Assembly: GCA_022225965.2 (NCBI GenBank)
Contig: JAKJXP020000186.1
Location: 1-40,503 of the forward strand
DNA length: 40,503 nucleotides
Source of the DNA: Diatrype stigma
Taxonomy: Eukaryota > Ascomycota > Sordariomycetes > Xylariales > Diatrypaceae
Reading direction: 5' to 3'
Shown here: positions 23,746 through 34,412 of the stretch, one piece after another
How the letters are laid out: the number at the start of each line of letters is the position of its first letter
Position numbering within the stretch: position 1 is the stretch's first letter
Made by a program: the position numbers and the translations under genes
Notes under the pieces: generated by a model
What the model was told of the DNA's origin: nothing
Database searches by the model: none
Seen by the model: only the letters and a program-made list of their open reading frames with translations

Positions 23746-26614
23746 ATAACCGCGGATAAAACGCGTTTTGGTAAAATAAGGAATATAAGGAAGTTATTAA
23801 GAAAATACGATAATCGGCAGCCATATCGAAAAACGGAATGCCGGATTCGGTTACGGCGAAGGAGCATAAATTCATTATCCGACGAATAAAAAAATAATAT
23901 TAAAAGCGGCAAATAACTAGCGTTATTTCGGATAAATCCATTTATAATATAATAAAATGGCATAAGCTTAAGGATAATTTCCGAGTTTCGTTAATAATAA
24001 ACGGCAACCGAATAATAACAAATACGGAAAAAAAGATTTATTATTTTCGATATAAGGTCCTCGTTTTTTAAGCCGATGGCGAAAATATCGAAAACCCGTA
24101 ACGTTCATTTAAGTCCCATAATTTCGATCCCTTTATATTAAATCCTTTCGCATTTATATATATATATAAGCCCATTCTTTAAACGTAATTAGTAATAATG
24201 GCAAAGGCAAAGAACGTTTATATAAAAATTCCTAATACGGCATCGGGAAAAAACGGATTAATAGCTATGTTGTTCCAATATGCGTGGCCGGCCATTAAAA
24301 ATGCGGTCCGTATGTTTTACGAAAGGTGCTTATGATACGGATATTACCCGATGCCGTTCCGTATTATTAAAATCGTTATATTTCCAAAGATAAGCAAATT
24401 CGACTTTATAGTAATAAAATCTTAACGCCTTATTTTTTTTTCTGTTTCGATAAAGGCCTAAAACGGCTAATAATTAAATGCATATCAATAATAATCATTC
24501 GTAAAGGTATTATTAATATTTAATAATCTGGTATTTTATTTAAAAGGTCGGCATTAAACTTAATAACATGCGTTATATACGACGTAAAAGCAGCTTTTGC
24601 TTAAAATAAGATTACGTCGCTTTTAATTTTAAACGTTACCGATGTCTTTAATGCGGTATTACGTAATAAATTGGTACTTAAATTATAACAATAGGAATGA
24701 AACCATTTATTAATTAAATAAATCGAATTTTTTATAATTAATCGCTTCGCTTTTATTTAAATGGAAAACGTTATTATAAATTTTAGCTTATTATTTTACG
24801 GCGTTTTATAAGGTTTTTTAATATTTTTAATATTATTTATGCTATATACGGAATTTTTTTTGCGGAAAAGCGTTTCGTTAATTCGTTTTAAATATGCCGA
24901 TAATGTTATAATATTACGTACGAATAAAAATATAACCGAAATATCCGCTTTCTTAATAGCCGATATTTTAAATACCTTTAATTAGGAACGGAAAAATGTT
25001 TTTATTTTCGACCTAGCTAAAAGCGACCTTAAATATTTCTAAAAGGGCCGGATTCCTTTAAACGATTCGGTTATTATTGGAAATTTCGCGGTATATCCAT
25101 TTAAGGAAGCAATTAAATGGTTCGGGTTTTTTTTCGATTCCAAGCTGAACTTTAAGAAATACGCATTTAAATGGGCCGTTAAAGCCTTATGCGTCGCTAG
25201 TTATATCCGTTATTTTAATAAAATAATGAAAAAATCGTTATCGGATAAAACTTCAATAATAGCTAAAGCTTACGTAATATTAATGGCTATTTTCGATACG
25301 GAAGCTTAATATTTAAGCAAGAAACGATTAATAATTAAAAAATAAGGTTTCGTATTTATAGGCGTTTTAGGATACCTTATAATTTTTAATAAGCTATTTA
25401 AAGTTGCCGTTAAAGCAATTCTCTTAATTTAGCGTATTATTAACGTTCTTATTTTATATCATAAAGCAGGCATTTCCTTTATAAAAATGGTATACGAGCA
25501 AATACGAAAACGATACGTTATTCGGTTTCGTAATTTAAATCCGGTTTATTCGGTAATTTAACGCGTTAATTAATTAAAAAAACGTTAGTTTATGCGATTA
25601 CAATTAACGGCGGATTTAATAATAAACTGTTTCCGCCTTTTATTTTTAAATAGGAAATGGCCAAATAAGCCGTTATTCGTTTTAGCCGATAAAAAGAAAG
25701 GAAAGAACGTTTATAAAAAGTAGCTTAAATCCGGTTTTTTCGAGATTTGGTTATTTATTTTAATAACTTTAGAATTAACCGAATTGGTTAGGGCTTTGTT
25801 GCTTATTAAAGCGGCAAACGTTTATACGTAGCTAATGAATTATTTTTAAACGCAAAGGTTTTCGAGAATAAAGTAATAGCTATATACAAAGCGGCTTAAT
25901 GGGCAAAAAACGTTTAATATGACCTGGAACTTTTTTAAATAAATTTATATTTTTGTATTAATAATATAGCAATTATTCGATGTATTTTCGGATATTTTTC
26001 GGATAATTCTTAGTAAGACTTTTTAATTTTTTATTAGGTTGTTTTCCGAATACGTCTTTAAGTTTTTTCCGTTTAATGGGCTTTAGGATACGTCGAAATC
26101 GAAGGTAATAAGGCCGCAAACGCTTAAGCCAAATTCGGCGCAGGACGACCGGTTATCGATAACGATTATATTATCGATATTATAATTTGTATTTACTTTA
26201 AACGCATTAGCCGAAAGAAACGTTTATTTGCATTTTCCGTTTAGTAATTTCGTAATATATTTTTTTTATATTAAAAATAAGGATTTGAAATAAGTAAGTC
26301 CTTTAAGGAGCTTTTTTTTGTTTGCATAATATTATATCGCCTTTTTGCGGAACGTTTTGGTTATAGGGATTTCGTTAGTTATTATAAGCGCTTTAGGCAT
26401 TTCGACGTTATTAAAAGGTATTACTGCCGTTGCGGAAAAAAAAAGGAACCAGGTTATGTCGTTTTTTGCAACCTGTTTTAAGGTGCTTTTCGGTTTTTCG
26501 GAATTCGGGCAGGGCACGAAGCGGACGAACTTTTCGGTTATAACGGCCATCGAAACTTCGCCGTTTTTATCAAGAAGGTCCGCCTATATGGGCCGACGGA
26601 GGAATAAATTATAA
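23746..26614 (+). pseudogene. L1 ORF2: end of endonuclease, RT, RNase H, Cys cluster
   Basis: It resumes L1 with the second ATAACCGCGGAT. The RT catalytic box is YADN at 24893-24904 (second Asp to Asn). RNase H lies at about 25740-26110 and its Trp-Ala-Pro-Gly-type motif near 26070-26105 is degraded. The C-terminal cluster YCRCGKKKEPGYVVFCN, read across about 26420-26470, keeps its cysteines. It ends near 26612. All the small open frames in this stretch are shadows. Confidence 0.8.
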
Positions 26615-26911
26615 CGCATTAAACCTGATTTAAAGAAATAGCAGGAATAATAAGGCTTAGGGGAAATAAATTATCCCAGCGGAAAATAAAACCTTTTTTT
26701 ATATTAAACCTTAATACGTTCGCGCTTTGTTTTAGGTCCCCGTAATTTTCGATATTCCAGTCGTTTTAGATATTATATAGTATCGGGCTTTATATAAACT
26801 TAATTATTTATAAACCTTTCATATCCCCTTCGGGGGTGGCTATATGTAATTAGGTAATTAATTAAATAGATTTATCCGGACGTAAAGATTCATTATTATC
26901 ATCATTATTAT
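26615..26911 (+). other. L1 3' untranslated region and tail
   Basis: It is homologous to 18928-19251. The CCCTTCGGGGG hairpin core lies at about 26827-26837. The tail GGACGTAAAGATTCATT plus ATT/ATC repeats ends at 26911, where LINE E starts directly. Confidence 0.75.
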
Positions 26912-27960
26912 CGACGTAAAGATAAACGTCGTATTAATATAGGAACCGTAAATCGTAATATCGTATAATAAACGATAAACCAAAACTTATTCCCGATATA
27001 ACATATTTTCGCCGATAAAAAACTAAATAAAATACCTTAAGGTTTTTACGTATATCCGGAAAAGCTTTTAACTTAATACTGCATAACTGCGCCTCTTTAT
27101 TATTAAAAACGTAGTCGTAATATAAATTAACGACGTTATTATTAAAAACGTTTATTTAAATAGCGGCGTATTTTATGCTTTATTTACGGAATTAAAATAG
27201 TAAAAGCCAAATCCGTAAAAAATAATAATAGGCGACTTTAATGCGATATATTAAACGTAATAGCTGCGACAACGCAAACGGCATAAGAAATTAAAATAAA
27301 AAATTATAAATTAATTCGAAAGTCAGAATTTATAGGTTTTTAATAAAAATGAGCATATATATTATTTAGGCAATATTATCGACCTTATGGCCTTTAATAT
27401 CCCTAAAAGCTTTATAGAAATTAATAACGACATATATATTAATTCCGATTATTATATATTAATCGGCAAAATATCGGTCGGCAAGCTTAATAAAATTCCT
27501 AAGCCCAAATTTACCTTTCCATTCGACGCAGCCCTAAAGTTCTTCCAATTTATCCATACCTATTAAATAAAAAAACTAACGGCGTTCGCGTTATTCCAAA
27601 AATGTGAAAACCTGGCATTCGCGTTTTTAAAAACATTTAACCGCGTAATAAAGGCGTCGGGAAAATTTAAACATAATTGCGAGCGAAACGCATCGTAATA
27701 AACAAAAGAATACGACGAAATTATAAAACGAATGGAATAATCGATAACGAAATACGAAAGTCCGGATCCGGACGTAACGAAAAAGCATAAATCCATTATC
27801 CGACGGATAAAAAAGTAATATTAAAAGCGGCAAATAATTAACGTTATTTTAAATAAATCAATTTATAACATAATAAATTGGCATAAATTTAAAAATAATT
27901 TTCGCGTTTTTTTAATAATAAACGGCGACCAAATAATAATAAATATAAATGGAAAAATTA
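26912..27960 (+). pseudogene. LINE E ORF2, endonuclease part
   Basis: Colinear with L2 15310-16350. The endonuclease VVLI block is at 26930-26945. Many TAA/TAG. It is cut at 27960 by X and resumes at 30712. Confidence 0.75.
27943..27960 (+). repeat. 18-bp TSD of insert X, left copy
   Basis: ATATAAATGGAAAAATTA here is identical to 30694-30711. LINE E reads through (compare L2 near 16330-16355). Length and lack of mismatch point to target-primed insertion that is recent relative to RIP of LINE E. Confidence 0.88.
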
Positions 27961-27976
27961 GTCGTATTTACCTCCT

Positions 27977-28174
27977 ATGGACCTTTGGCTGTTCCATAGG
28001 CAGGCGGTTTTTAGGGAGAGGATAGAACGCACAGGAATTGCGAAGTACCTGCGACAACGCATCGATAAAGTACGGAAGTTGGCTAGGCAGTTTAATAATA
28101 CCCGCAGGACTAAGGATAAAAAAGCGAGGGTTTCTTTTAAGTATGAGCGAAATAATTCGAAAGTTTATACGTAG
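27977..28174 (+). CDS. Hypothetical basic ORF at the left end of insert X
   Basis: Sixty-five codons, very rich in Arg and Lys (22 of 65), starting MDLWLFHRQAVFRERI. It lies in the part of X with little RIP damage. The same frame carries on past its stop with more basic sequence (MRRLFENGETIYRLLPGTI near 28178-28234), interrupted by TAG/TAA, so it may be the start of a longer RIP-broken gene. Similarity to a known family is not apparent. It may equally be a chance frame. Confidence 0.25.
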   Translation: MDLWLFHRQAVFRERIERTGIAKYLRQRIDKVRKLARQFNNTRRTKDKKARVSFKYERNNSKVYT

Positions 28175-29293
28175 ATGCGGCGTTTATTCGAGAACGGGGA
28201 AACGATATATCGGCTGTTACCTGGAACGATAAAAGAAAAACGTAAACGTTACAAAATAAAGTTATATCCGGCGTTGCTAGTTGCTTAGTAGTTCCGGTAA
28301 AAGGTTAAAACGAATAATTCGATCCGATATAAGACGGGAGTCCGACGTATACCGGCCTAAACTAAACCCGACGAAAACATCTTCCGATTATACTAGACGC
28401 TGGCGAAGTTTTAAAGTTCGATATTGGTACAGGCTAAAATCGAAAAGATTGGCTTACGTAGCTTTTTGGCGGAACGACGTATTTCCGATATTATTTCGAT
28501 ATGCGCTTATAAGTAATGAAAAGAAACGTTACTGCATTATCTGAATTATTGCTTAAACGTAGCCCATTTTTGACCGGTATTGCTGGCAAAATTAAAGAAT
28601 TTCCGATACGACGAAGCATTATTAATTATAAGTTTAACCGGTTACGTAACGAAATGGCTAATACGTTTTGGCCGATTCGAATAATACAAGTTAATATTAA
28701 GGCTATTATTAAAGTAAAACGTTAATTCTTTATTAAATAGGGCCTAACGTATACGGATTAACGACGTATCGAATACGAATAAATTACCGTAAAAATAATT
28801 TTATTTGTTATAGCCGATTCCGAAAAAAAAATGGGGCGACGTTTTATCGAAAGCAGGAAAATTAATTACGATGCATAAATTAAAAAACGAACGGCTTAAT
28901 GCCGATCCGAAAACGGTACGAAGGCTAACCGAAATTACGACAAAATATACGTCGTATTAATATCATAACTTAATCGTTAACGTAATAAAAGGCGACCGGT
29001 TTAAAAGCCGGCCGAAAACGTATCGGAAACGTATTTATTGGATACGAAAAAAGCTTTCGTTACCGCCGGAAAAAAAAGAACGGCGATTGCTAAACGATTA
29101 CGAATGGAATTAAAACTAAACAAAAAGGTCGAATTAAAATCGCAGCGATATATTTTAATAAATTCCAATAATTAAAAAATATTAATATTTAAAAATTTAA
29201 GACGCGAAATCAATTTTATTTCGCCATAGACCCAAATGGAAGGAATTGGGATATAAATACGGGCCGAAATGCGGATAAGAGTAAGCGTAATTA

Positions 29294-29596
29294 TTGCGAC
29301 GTTACCGAAAGGATCGCCCGAAAGCGACGCATAAACGAGCAGCTTTTTGGCGCGTTTACGTACGGCGGATCGAACTTTATATAAAACGTCGTATATTCGT
29401 TCGACGTTTTAGAACGGAATTAATACGAATCGACTTAAAAAAGACCTTAGCTTATTTTTTATGCGTTTTCGGTAAGATCCGCTTAATATTTCGCAATAAA
29501 CGATTAGAACTTTTAAAATTCGGGCTTAAAATTATCGGCGAATTAAGCGAAGTTAAAACGATTTCGAAAAAAAACGAAAAGCTTATTTCGAAATAA
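29294..29596 (+). pseudogene. Hypothetical basic ORF in the middle of insert X
   Basis: One hundred open codons in the same frame (phase 2) as 27977-28174, Arg/Lys/Leu-rich, including WRVYVRRIELYIKRRIF. Upstream in the same frame, 28820-29100 is also largely open (VIKGDRFKSRPKTYRKRI), suggesting a degraded long ORF from about 27977 to 29940. No domain recognised. The opposite strand is also open (29452-29862), so strand assignment is weak. Confidence 0.3.
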
Positions 29597-30000
29597 TCGG
29601 AAATGGTTTTTTTATAATGCTTATATGCAATGCATCGACGAGATTTATCAGTTATATCGGTTAAATATCGAAACATAACGATACGAGAATAAAACAACTT
29701 ATAACGGTCGCAGTAAAATAAAAAGGGGTCTTTCGTTACGCGGTATATATAAGGTACGTATTTTACTTTTTTCGATAAAAGGTCGGAATAAATCGAAATA
29801 TTAAGAACGGATTTTTTAAAAGGGCCCGATATCGTTGCGAAATCGAAACGGCTAAGTCGCAAAAACGGTAATAAAACGATAAAGCAAAAAAAACGAAACG
29901 AAATCGGTTATAAAACAGGCGAACAGGTAAAATTAAACGGCTAAACAATATATTATCGAAATTAATAAACGTCGGGTCAATATCGGAAGCAATAAAAAAC

Positions 30001-30068
30001 TACGCAAATTCGGACCGATCCTGGGCGCCCGGATTTTCGAACGCCCAAAAGCGATCCGAATTTGCGTA
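30001..30068. repeat. Imperfect palindrome in insert X
   Basis: The arms TACGCAAATTCGGA... (30001-30027) and its complement (30042-30068) pair at 23 of 27 positions around a 14-nt loop. ATCGGTCCGAA at 30120-30130 is the exact complement of 30010-30020 and starts a second, weaker inverted repeat (30120-30156). Confidence 0.75.
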
Positions 30069-30711
30069 TAACGCAAAAAATAAAAAACACAATTATAATG
30101 GATTAAAAAATAATGGAAAATCGGTCCGAACTTTTGTTCTTAAAAATCGGATCGATAGCGGGAAAAAATTACGTATCGGATTAATTATTATTATTAAAAA
30201 AGAAAAAAAGGAAAAATTTCCGAACGAAAGGAAAATAAGGTATTTATATTCTAAAGGCGGTATATAATTTATTCTGCCGATTAGGTCGTCGTCGCGTCAA
30301 CGCCGGCCGGGACAGGTAATTCACTTATATCCGGAGCGATATACCGGGCGTACGGGCCATTCCGTATCGCCTTTTTTTCCCTTATAACCTACCTTTGCTT
30401 ATTTAACATACCGGTATTATACTTAATGGTACGTACGCCGTACGTTTGCGACGCAAAACCGGACCGGCTTCGCGTTATAACCTTTCTTTTAATTTAATAA
30501 ATAGCTTTGGGCCTTTTTGTAGCAAAAAGCGGGCAAAAGCCGTTCTGAATATCTTTTGTATATAACCAAAAAAGCGACTTCGATGCGAATTAATAGGTTT
30601 TTCTCCTCGACTTCGGTCTGAGGTTTCCTATTATGCTAAAACTAAACGTATACCGGCATGGCCCTTTAGGCCGTCGACCGCATAATATCATATATATAAA
30701 TGGAAAAATTA

Positions 30712-33320
30712 ATTATTTCCGGTATAAAATTTTCGGTTTATAAGTAAACGGCGAAAATATCGACGACCCGTAACGCCTATTTAAGCCTTACGATATGAAC
30801 TCTTTTGCGGCCGACCTTTCGGCAATTATTCGTATTTACGAACCAATTTTATAAAACTGGATAATAACGATAGCAAAAATAAAGGACGTTTATATTAAAA
30901 CCTTTAATACGGCTTCGGAAAAAAAATGGATTAACGGCTTTATTATTTTAATATGCGTAGCCGGCTATTAAAAACGCCGTCCGTATGCTTTACGAAAAAT
31001 GCCTACGTTACGGATATTATTCGATGCTTTTTTATATTACCGAAGTCGTTATATTCCTAAAAATAAGCAAGTTCGATTTTACGGCAATAAAATCCTAACG
31101 TTTTATTTTCTTTTTTTCCCATTTGGGAAAAGGCCTAAAGCGGCTAATTATTAAGCGCATGTCGATAATAGCTATACGTAAAGGCGTTATTAATATCCAA
31201 CAATTTGGTACGTTATTTAAAAGATCGGCATTAAACTTGGCTTTTTGCGTTATACATAATATAAAAATAACCTTTTTTTAAAACAAAGTTGCATCGCTTT
31301 TAATATTAAATATTATAAACGCCTTTAATGCGGTATTATGTAATAAATTACTACTTTAATTGCATTAATAAAAATGAGATTACTTATTAATTAAATAGGT
31401 CGATTCGTTTATAACTAACCGCTTTGCGTTTATCCGAATAAAAAACGTTATTACAAATCCTAGCCCCTTATTTTGCGGTATTTCCTAAGATTCCTTAGTA
31501 TTCCTAATATTATTTATGCTATATACGGAACCTTTTTTCCGGAAAGGCGCCCTATTAATCCGCTTTAGGTACGCCGATGACGTAGCAATATTACGTATAA
31601 ACAAAATCATAACCAAGATTTCTGCTTTGCTTATAACCGATATTTTAAATACCCTTAATTAAGGACGAAAAAACGCCCTTATTTTCGACCCAACCAAAAG
31701 CGATTTTAAATATTTCCATAAAGGCCGAATCCTTTTAAATAATCCGGTTATCGCGGGAAACTTTAAAATACATTTATTTAGAAAAGCAATTAAGTAATTA
31801 AAGAATTCCTTTAATTCCAAGTTAAGCTTTAAAACGTACGTATTTAAATAAGCCGTTAAGGTTTTATACGCCGTTAATTACATTCGTTATCTTAATAAAG
31901 TAATATAGAAATTGCTACTAAATAAAACCGTAATAACAATTAAGGCTTACGTAATATTAATAGCTACTTTCGAAACGAAAACCTAATATTTAGGAAAAAA
32001 ACGCCCCGCAGTTAAGGAATAAGGATTAACGTCGATAAGCGTTTTAAGATATTTCGCAATTTCTAATAAACCATTTAAAGTCGCCGCTAAAGCAATCCTT
32101 TTAATTTGGCGCATTATTAATATCCCAATTTTATATCGAAAATTAAGGATTTCCTTTACGACTTTAATATACCAATAAATACGAAAACGATACGTTATTT
32201 AGCTTTATAGCTTAAATCCGATTTATTCGGTAATATAACGCATTAATTAACTAAAAAAACGGTAATTTACGTAATTACAATTAACATCGGACTTAATAAC
32301 AAATTGTCTTTAATCCTTGCTACTAAACAAAAAGTGGCCAAATAAGCCATTATTCGTTTTAGCCGACAAAAAAAAAGAAAAAAAACGTTCATAAAAGATA
32401 ATTCGAATCCGTTTTTTTTTAAAACTTAATCATTTATTCTGATAGCTTTAAAATTAACCGGATTAATTAGGGCTTTATCGTTTATTAAAATAACAAACGT
32501 TTATACGTAACTAATAAATTACTTTTAAACGCAAAAGTTTTCGACGACGAAGTAATAATCGCGTATAAAGCGACTTAATAAGCAAAAAACGTTTGGTATA
32601 ACCTGGATTCCTTTCTGATAAATCTATATTTTTACATCGATAATGTGACGGCACTGGCAGGTGGCATTCCGCTGGCAGGTGCTGGCAGGTGGCATTCCAA
32701 TGGAGGGACTTCCTTCCTATTGTTTAAATGCCCATTATGAACCTGCCCCATTTTTATTTCACACAAATGCGCTGCCGCGCTTTTGATTCTTTCTTTCTTT
32801 CCTTTCTTTTTTCCTCATGTTTAGTATTTCACTTCTTAGATAGGAAATGCCAGCTTCTTTCCTGGAATCCTTCCTAGCCCGTGACAGATAATACGGCAAT
32901 TATTCGATATATTTTTGGACATTTATCGAATAACTTTTAACAAAACTTCCTAGATTTCCATTAAGCTGTTTTCCGAATCCGATTATTAGCCTTTTCGGTT
33001 TAATGAATTCCGGGATACGTCGAAATCGAAAATAACGAGGCCGTGAACGCTTAGGCCAAATTCGGCGCAACGCAACCGGTTTTCGATAACGATAATTACA
33101 TTATCGATATTATAACTCTTTTTTATTTCCGACGCATTAATCGGAAAAAGCGTTTATTCGCTTTTTCCGTATAATAATTACGTAATATATTTTCGTTATA
33201 TTAACGATAAAAACTCGAAGCAAACAAATCCTTTAAAAAGCTTTCTTTTGTTCGAATAATACTGTATCGCCTTTTTACGAAACGATCGGAACATAGGAAC
33301 TTAATTCATTCGGACGTAAA
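30712..33320 (+). pseudogene. LINE E ORF2: RT and RNase H
   Basis: It resumes after X. The RT catalytic box YADDVAIL is intact at 31570-31593, the best preserved in the window besides L2. RNase H is at about 32440-33080 and is broken at 32645 by the miniature element (YID... to ...NTAI motif). The block after GYVEIENNE (near 33018-33045) is visible. The C-terminal cluster is deleted. TAA/TAG stops are frequent. Confidence 0.78.
32645..32886 (+). mobile_element. Young 242-bp miniature non-autonomous element
   Basis: It interrupts the RNase H codons of LINE E. GATAAT lies on both sides (32639-32644, 32887-32892), and the ends are GTGACGG...CCGTGACA. The left end holds CTGGCAGGTGGCATTCC twice (32654-32670, 32682-32698) with a partial copy between. 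An inverted relative (GGAAATGCCAGC) lies near the right end at about 32842-32853. The middle has a TTTC-rich run near 32790-32810. It has normal CA/TG content, so it arrived after RIP. There is no coding capacity. The superfamily is uncertain (hAT-, Mutator- or Tc1-like MITE). Confidence 0.7.
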
Positions 33321-33345
33321 AATTCATTATTATTATCATCATTAT

Positions 33346-33590
33346 CTGAACCTATTTAGTTAGCTACCTAGTTATATACAGCCACTTCCGAAAGAAGTAT
33401 AAAAGGTTTATAAGATAATTAAAACTATATAAGATCCGATACTGTATAATGTATAAGACGGCTGAAATATCGAGGATTATAAGGACCCAAAACAAAACGC
33501 AAACGTATTGGAGTTTTAATATAAGAAAGGGGTTTTTATTCTTTTAATAAGTAATTATCTTTTTTTAGAGCCTTATTACTGTCCGTTACT
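33346..33590 (-). other. LINE F 3' untranslated region
   Basis: It is homologous to 20415-20690 but more RIP-mutated (for example CCACTTCCGAAAGAAGTATA where L3 has the C/G-rich hairpin). It meets the tail of LINE E at 33345 in opposite orientation. No gene. Confidence 0.68.
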
Positions 33591-34397
33591 TATTCTTTAA
33601 AATGGGGTCCAGAAATGTTATTATTTTATTCCTCCGCCGTTGGCCCATATGGGCAAACCTTTTCGATAAAGGCTGCGAAATTTCGGTAGCCGTTGTAACC
33701 GAAAAGTTCGTCCGCTTCGTGCCCCGCCCGGATTCCGAAAAGCCGGAAGATACCTTAAAATAAATTATAAAAAGCGACGTAACCTGGTTTCTTATTTTTT
33801 CCATATCGGCAACGGTATATTCCGGAATCCATTAAATAAAAAAGGCTAATAAACGAATACGAAAAACAACCTAATAAAAATACAGGAAATTTTATTGAAA
33901 ATTATTCGATAAATATTTAAGAATATATCGAATAATTGCCGTATTATCGATATAAAAATATAAATTTATCGAAAGGGGTTTTAAGTTATATTAAACGTTT
34001 TTTATTTATTATATTGCTTTATTAATAGCGATTATTTTATTATCGAAGATTTCTGCATTTAAAAATAATCCATTAGTTATATATAAACGTTTGTTACCTT
34101 AATAAGCAATAAAGCTCTAACCAATTCGGTCGATTCTGGAATTATTAAAATAAATAACCAGATTTTAAAAAGAAACGAATTTGAGTTACCTTTTACGGAT
34201 GTCTTTTTTTTTATCGATTAAAACGAATAATAATTTATTTAATTATTTCTTATTTAGCAATACAAAACGGAAAAGAATTATTATTAAATTTAACGCTAAT
34301 TGCAATCGCATAAGCTGTCGTTTTTTTAATTAATTGGTGCATTAAATAACCGAATAAACCGGATTTAAACTACGAAATCGAACCGTATATTGTTTTC

Positions 34398-34412
34398 GTA
34401 AGGAAGATTTTT
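34398..34412 (+). repeat. 15-bp TSD of SINE copy 2, left
   Basis: GTAAGGAAGATTTTT pairs with GTAAGGAAAACTTTT at 35186-35200. The two mismatches are G/A and T/C. Confidence 0.8.

Larger units (their letters stand above)
118..26911 (+). mobile_element. L1: near full-length Tad1-like LINE in four pieces
   Basis: The pieces are 118-1065, 11639-12804, 19252-20389 and 23746-26911. Joined in order, they align colinearly with the continuous copy L2 from 5' leader to 3' tail. The interrupting elements are the Gypsy (1066-11638), L2 (12805-19251) and L3 (20390-23745), and direct repeats at each break prove the order. Relative to L2 it lacks about the first 70 bases. It abuts the pogo left TIR at base 118. 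The 3' end is an ATT/ATC-rich tail ending near 26911. Confidence 0.85.
27961..30693. mobile_element. Insert X: unrecognised 2.7-kb element with 18-bp TSD
   Basis: It has no similarity that I can see to any other sequence in the window and no terminal inverted repeats. Left end: CCTATGG...CCATAGG hairpin at 27974-28000, in about 130 bp with little RIP. Right end: CCTCGAC-TTCG-GTCTGAGG hairpin at 30605-30623. 30001-30068 is a large imperfect palindrome. The + strand is purine-rich and has several Arg/Lys-rich open stretches (27977-28174, 28281-28544, 29294-29596). The minus strand has a 136-codon frame at 29452-29862. I found no RT, DDE, or tyrosine recombinase motif. A long variable TSD favours a LINE- or SINE-like mechanism, but the coding strand is unknown. 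Confidence 0.6.
26912..33345 (+). mobile_element. LINE E: 5'-truncated, internally deleted, twice interrupted
   Basis: It starts inside the endonuclease (AACGTCGTATTAATATAGGA near 26927), so it is 5'-truncated. It is broken by X (27961-30693) and a miniature element (32645-32886). Near 33300 it jumps from the start of the ORF2 C-terminus (GGAACTTA) straight to the terminal tail TTCATTCGGACGTAAAAATT, losing the Cys cluster and most of the 3' UTR. It then meets LINE F head to head. Confidence 0.8.

Noticed and set aside
29452..29862. 136-codon minus-strand frame in insert X
   Set aside because: Longest frame in X, but Phe/Lys/Ser-rich without recognisable motif, and the opposite strand is also open there. 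Not called as a gene; left as part of X.
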